Source of the DNA: Clostridia bacterium
GTDB lineage: Bacteria > Bacillota > Clostridia > Oscillospirales > Acutalibacteraceae
Direction: 5' to 3'
Length of the DNA: 7,202 bases
NCBI GenBank assembly: GCA_900766945.1
Contig: CAAFXD010000042.1
Span: 1-7,202, forward strand
The notes under the pieces: generated by a model
Databases searched by the model: none
The model's input: the letters and a program-made list of their open reading frames with translations, nothing else
Told to the model about the DNA's origin: nothing
Shown here: positions 6,309 to 7,202 of the stretch, in pieces
How the letters are laid out: every line of letters starts with the position of its first letter
How positions within the stretch are numbered: position 1 is the stretch's first letter
Translations under genes and position numbers: made by a program

Positions 6309-6331
6309 GTAAGGAACGTTCGTACCGTTCC
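6309..6331 (+). repeat. REP-like palindrome 5 (variant foot)
   Basis: GTAA (6309-6312) in place of GTAG, then GGAACG (6313-6318), a 7-nt loop and CGTTCC (6326-6331). The bases that follow (GCGAATTACATC) resemble those following palindrome 2 on its own strand (GCGAAATGACATC), so unit and linker seem to travel together. Confidence 0.55.
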
Positions 6332-6353
6332 GCGAATTACATCGCACTTTGAC

Positions 6354-6376
6354 GGGCGAACACAGTTCGCCCCTAC
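6354..6376 (-). repeat. REP-like palindrome 6
   Basis: On the minus strand: GTAG (6376-6373), GGGCGAAC, TGT, GTTCGCCC. The 24 bases 6376-6353 are identical to 6576-6599 on the plus strand (palindrome 9). Confidence 0.75.
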
Positions 6377-6397
6377 GCACCCAATATATTTTTTCGC

Positions 6398-6419
6398 GTA
6401 GTGGCGGGCTTCCCCGCCC
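6398..6419 (+). repeat. REP-like palindrome 7
   Basis: GTAG (6398-6401), one T, then GGCGGG (6403-6408), a CTTC loop and CCCGCC (6413-6418). Same foot and orientation rule as the others but a distinct stem sequence. Confidence 0.6.
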
Positions 6420-6443
6420 GCATTGCATTTTTATTTTTCAATC

Positions 6444-6467
6444 GGAACGGTCAAGACCGTTCCCTAC
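6444..6467 (-). repeat. REP-like palindrome 8 (exact copy of palindrome 2)
   Basis: Identical to palindrome 2 over 25 bp (6443-6467), including the GTAG foot on the minus strand (6467-6464). The flanks beyond those 25 bp differ, which marks the unit boundary. Confidence 0.75.
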
Positions 6468-6474
6468 AATTTTT

Positions 6475-6504
6475 CATGATTCATCATTCATTATTCATTC
6501 ATTT
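6475..6504. repeat. Low-complexity ATTC/ATC repeat
   Basis: A run of loosely repeated TCATT and ATTC units. It separates palindromes 8 and 9 together with the solo repeat end that follows it. Confidence 0.5.
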
Positions 6505-6529
6505 TCGGGGCGCCGAGTTACGGCTGCGC

Positions 6530-6541
6530 CTCAGAATGACA
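6530..6541. repeat. Solo end of the TGTCAT-type repeat
   Basis: CTCAGAATGACA is identical to the right end (6289-6300) of the 87-bp inverted repeat, preceded by a degenerate GC-rich stretch (6508-6529). No matching left end is near, so this looks like a decayed or truncated copy. Confidence 0.45.
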
Positions 6542-6575
6542 AACGTGCTAACACCGCATAGTGGCATATAGTGCC

Positions 6576-6598
6576 GTAGGGGCGAACTGTGTTCGCCC
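6576..6598 (+). repeat. REP-like palindrome 9
   Basis: GTAG (6576-6579), GGGCGAAC (6580-6587), TGT, GTTCGCCC (6591-6598). A perfect 8-bp stem, the same unit as palindrome 6 in the opposite orientation. Confidence 0.75.
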
Positions 6599-6603
6599 GC
6601 GGC

Positions 6604-6623
6604 GGGAGCAGACAGTGCCCCAC
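6604..6623 (-). repeat. Degenerate REP-like palindrome 10
   Basis: On the minus strand: GTGG (6623-6620), then GGCA-CTGTC-TGCTCC, a stem with at least one mismatch. It sits 5 nt from palindrome 9 in tail-to-tail orientation, as unit 4 does with unit 3, which is the main reason to count it. Confidence 0.4.
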
Positions 6624-6659
6624 CTCATAAAATGCATTTCGATTTTAAATAAAAACTTT

Positions 6660-6690
6660 CCCGACACGAAATTTACGCGTCGGGATTTTT
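6660..6690 (+). terminator. Rho-independent terminator
   Basis: CCCGAC (6660-6665) pairs with GTCGGG (6679-6684). After one A/C mismatch the stem continues CG/CG around an AAATTTA loop. It is followed by A and TTTTT, then CTTT. It would stop plus-strand transcription, most likely from the glucosidase, which ends 630 bp upstream. Confidence 0.75.
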
Positions 6691-6769
6691 CTTTGCTTTT
6701 TTTGCAAAATCGCGGACAATCTGCATTTTACACGCGTCTTTCTCATTACAAGCGCGAAAAAAGTAAAAC

Positions 6770-6798
6770 TTTACAAACCTTCCGATTTTTAGTATACT
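6770..6798 (+). promoter_or_regulatory. Promoter of the sodium/solute symporter gene
   Basis: -35 TTTACA (6770-6775, 5 of 6 consensus), 17-nt spacer, -10 TATACT (6793-6798, 5 of 6). The start would be near 6805, leaving a leader of about 48 nt. It lies downstream of the terminator, so the symporter gene is transcribed independently. Confidence 0.78.
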
Positions 6799-6840
6799 AT
6801 TAAGGTATTTTTAAAAGTGGGGGAATTTCCGCCGCAAATC

Positions 6841-6846
6841 AGGAGG
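6841..6846 (+). promoter_or_regulatory. Ribosome binding site of the symporter gene
   Basis: AGGAGG, extended by AG, 6 nt before ATG 6853. A near-perfect site that fixes the start. Confidence 0.85.
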
Positions 6847-6852
6847 AGTTTT

Positions 6853-7202
6853 ATGACAACCGCGCAAATTTGTATCATCATCGCCATTGTTTTGTATTTG
6901 GCGCTTATGGTGGGGATTGGGGCTTGGTACTCCAAAAAGAACAAAAACACCGATGACTTTTACCTCGGGGGCAGAAAATTAGGCCCGCTCGTTACTGCAA
7001 TGAGCGCCGAGGCGTCGGATATGAGCTCGTACCTTTTGATGGGGCTTCCGGGGCTTGCCGTTGTGTATGGCATTGCGGAGGCTTCGTGGACGGCTATCGG
7101 GCTTGCCATCGGCACCTATATAAACTGGCTGTTGGTGGCAAAACGCATTCGTTTGTATTCGCATAAAATCAACGCCGTGACCATTCCGGAGTTTTTCGCA
7201 AA
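6853..7202 (+). CDS. putP: Sodium/proline symporter PutP family (5' part, cut by window edge)
   Basis: N-terminal 116 residues of a sodium:solute symporter (SSS/SLC5 family) of the inner membrane; the closest known type is PutP, which imports proline with Na+. Seen: membrane helix 1 (about 5-26), a short basic and polar loop, DFYLGGRKLGP (35-45), then helix 2 with AMSAEASDMSSYLLMGLPG (49-67). In E. coli PutP the matching segment contains Asp55 and neighbouring residues of the Na+ site; here it is Asp56 within A-S-D-M. Helix 3 begins near VVYGIAEASWTAIGLAIGTY (70-89), followed by NWLLVAKRIR. The family is about 500 residues, so roughly three quarters lies outside. The start is supported by the strong ribosome binding site and upstream promoter. 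Substrate assignment as proline is inferred from similarity; other SSS substrates are possible. Confidence 0.85.
   Translation, partial: MTTAQICIIIAIVLYLALMVGIGAWYSKKNKNTDDFYLGGRKLGPLVTAMSAEASDMSSYLLMGLPGLAVVYGIAEASWTAIGLAIGTYINWLLVAKRIRLYSHKINAVTIPEFFA

Larger units (their letters stand above)
6057..6623. repeat. BIME-like array of ten short palindromes in alternating orientation
   Basis: Ten hairpin units, each with GTAG (variants GTAA, GTGG) at one foot. Their orientations read +,-,+,-,+,-,+,-,+,- from left to right. Linkers are 21-24 nt for five junctions (6082-6103, 6128-6149, 6332-6353, 6377-6397, 6420-6443) and 3-5 nt for two (between units 3-4 and 9-10). By established knowledge, REP elements mobilised by RAYT (TnpA-REP) transposases are hairpins with a GTAG-type tetranucleotide at the 5' foot, and inverted pairs form BIMEs. 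That this cluster is such an element in a Firmicute is inference. No transposase lies in the window. The cluster interrupts the space between the glucosidase stop and the terminator. Confidence 0.75.
6031..6852. other. Gene-free region: palindrome cluster, terminator, promoter
   Basis: 822 bp between two co-directional genes with no credible coding sequence. The few open frames of 60-80 codons here run through the palindromes, lack ribosome binding sites and have no recognisable protein features. From left to right it holds repeats (6057-6623), an AT-rich stretch (6624-6659) with the palindrome AAATGCATTT (6630-6639), a terminator (6660-6690), about 80 bp where nothing specific is seen, and the promoter and leader of the symporter gene (6770-6852). 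Confidence 0.8.

Noticed and set aside
6057..6623. The repeated palindromes as a CRISPR array
   Set aside because: Units differ in sequence and alternate in orientation, linkers are not uniform spacers of 26-40 nt, and no cas genes are nearby.
6240..6803. Short open frames in the repeat region (6240-6428 minus, 6349-6561 plus, 6561-6803 plus)
   Set aside because: They read through palindromes and the terminator, lack ribosome binding sites and give proteins without recognisable features.

Overview
The window looks like the chromosome of a Gram-positive anaerobe of the class Clostridia, most likely of the Oscillospiraceae/Ruminococcaceae type. This is an inference. It rests on a bacterial V-type (V/A) ATPase operon, strong AGGAGG-type ribosome binding sites, sigma-A-like promoters with extended -10 boxes, a Firmicutes-style GH13 alpha-glucosidase, and roughly 50% GC coding DNA with AT-rich intergenic promoters. 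No rRNA or marker gene is present to prove it.

Layout. Positions 1-4130 on the minus strand carry the promoter-proximal part of a V-type ATPase operon in the order H(G)-C-I-K-F, read from right to left. Subunit F runs off the left edge, and the missing E, A, B and D subunits are presumably beyond it. Gaps between genes are 4-33 nt, so this is one transcription unit, driven by a promoter at about 4174-4201. H is a peripheral-stalk coiled coil, C is the central-stalk socket, I is the membrane stator, K is the rotor ring and F is the central-stalk regulator. Together they couple ATP hydrolysis or synthesis to H+ or Na+ movement across the membrane.

Positions 4131-4356 are a divergent intergenic region with back-to-back promoters. 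The plus-strand promoter (4293-4321) drives a complete 557-residue GH13 alpha-glucosidase of the oligo-1,6-glucosidase type (4357-6030).

Positions 6031-6852 contain no credible gene. About 570 bp of this is a dense cluster of short palindromes. Ten hairpin units can be recognised. Eight have an exact GTAG tetranucleotide at one foot and two have GTAA or GTGG. They alternate strictly in orientation, often with 21-24 nt linkers. This is the layout of REP/BIME elements. An 87-bp imperfect inverted repeat of a different type sits inside the cluster. A rho-independent terminator (6660-6690) and the promoter of the next gene (6770-6798) follow.

Positions 6853-7202 on the plus strand are the first 116 codons of a sodium/solute symporter of the PutP (proline) type, cut by the right edge.

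The genes are mostly ordinary energy, sugar and transport functions, and I do not see a new multi-gene system. The parts most worth a second look are the BIME-like palindrome array with compensatory stem changes, and the unusual architecture of the rotor subunit K.
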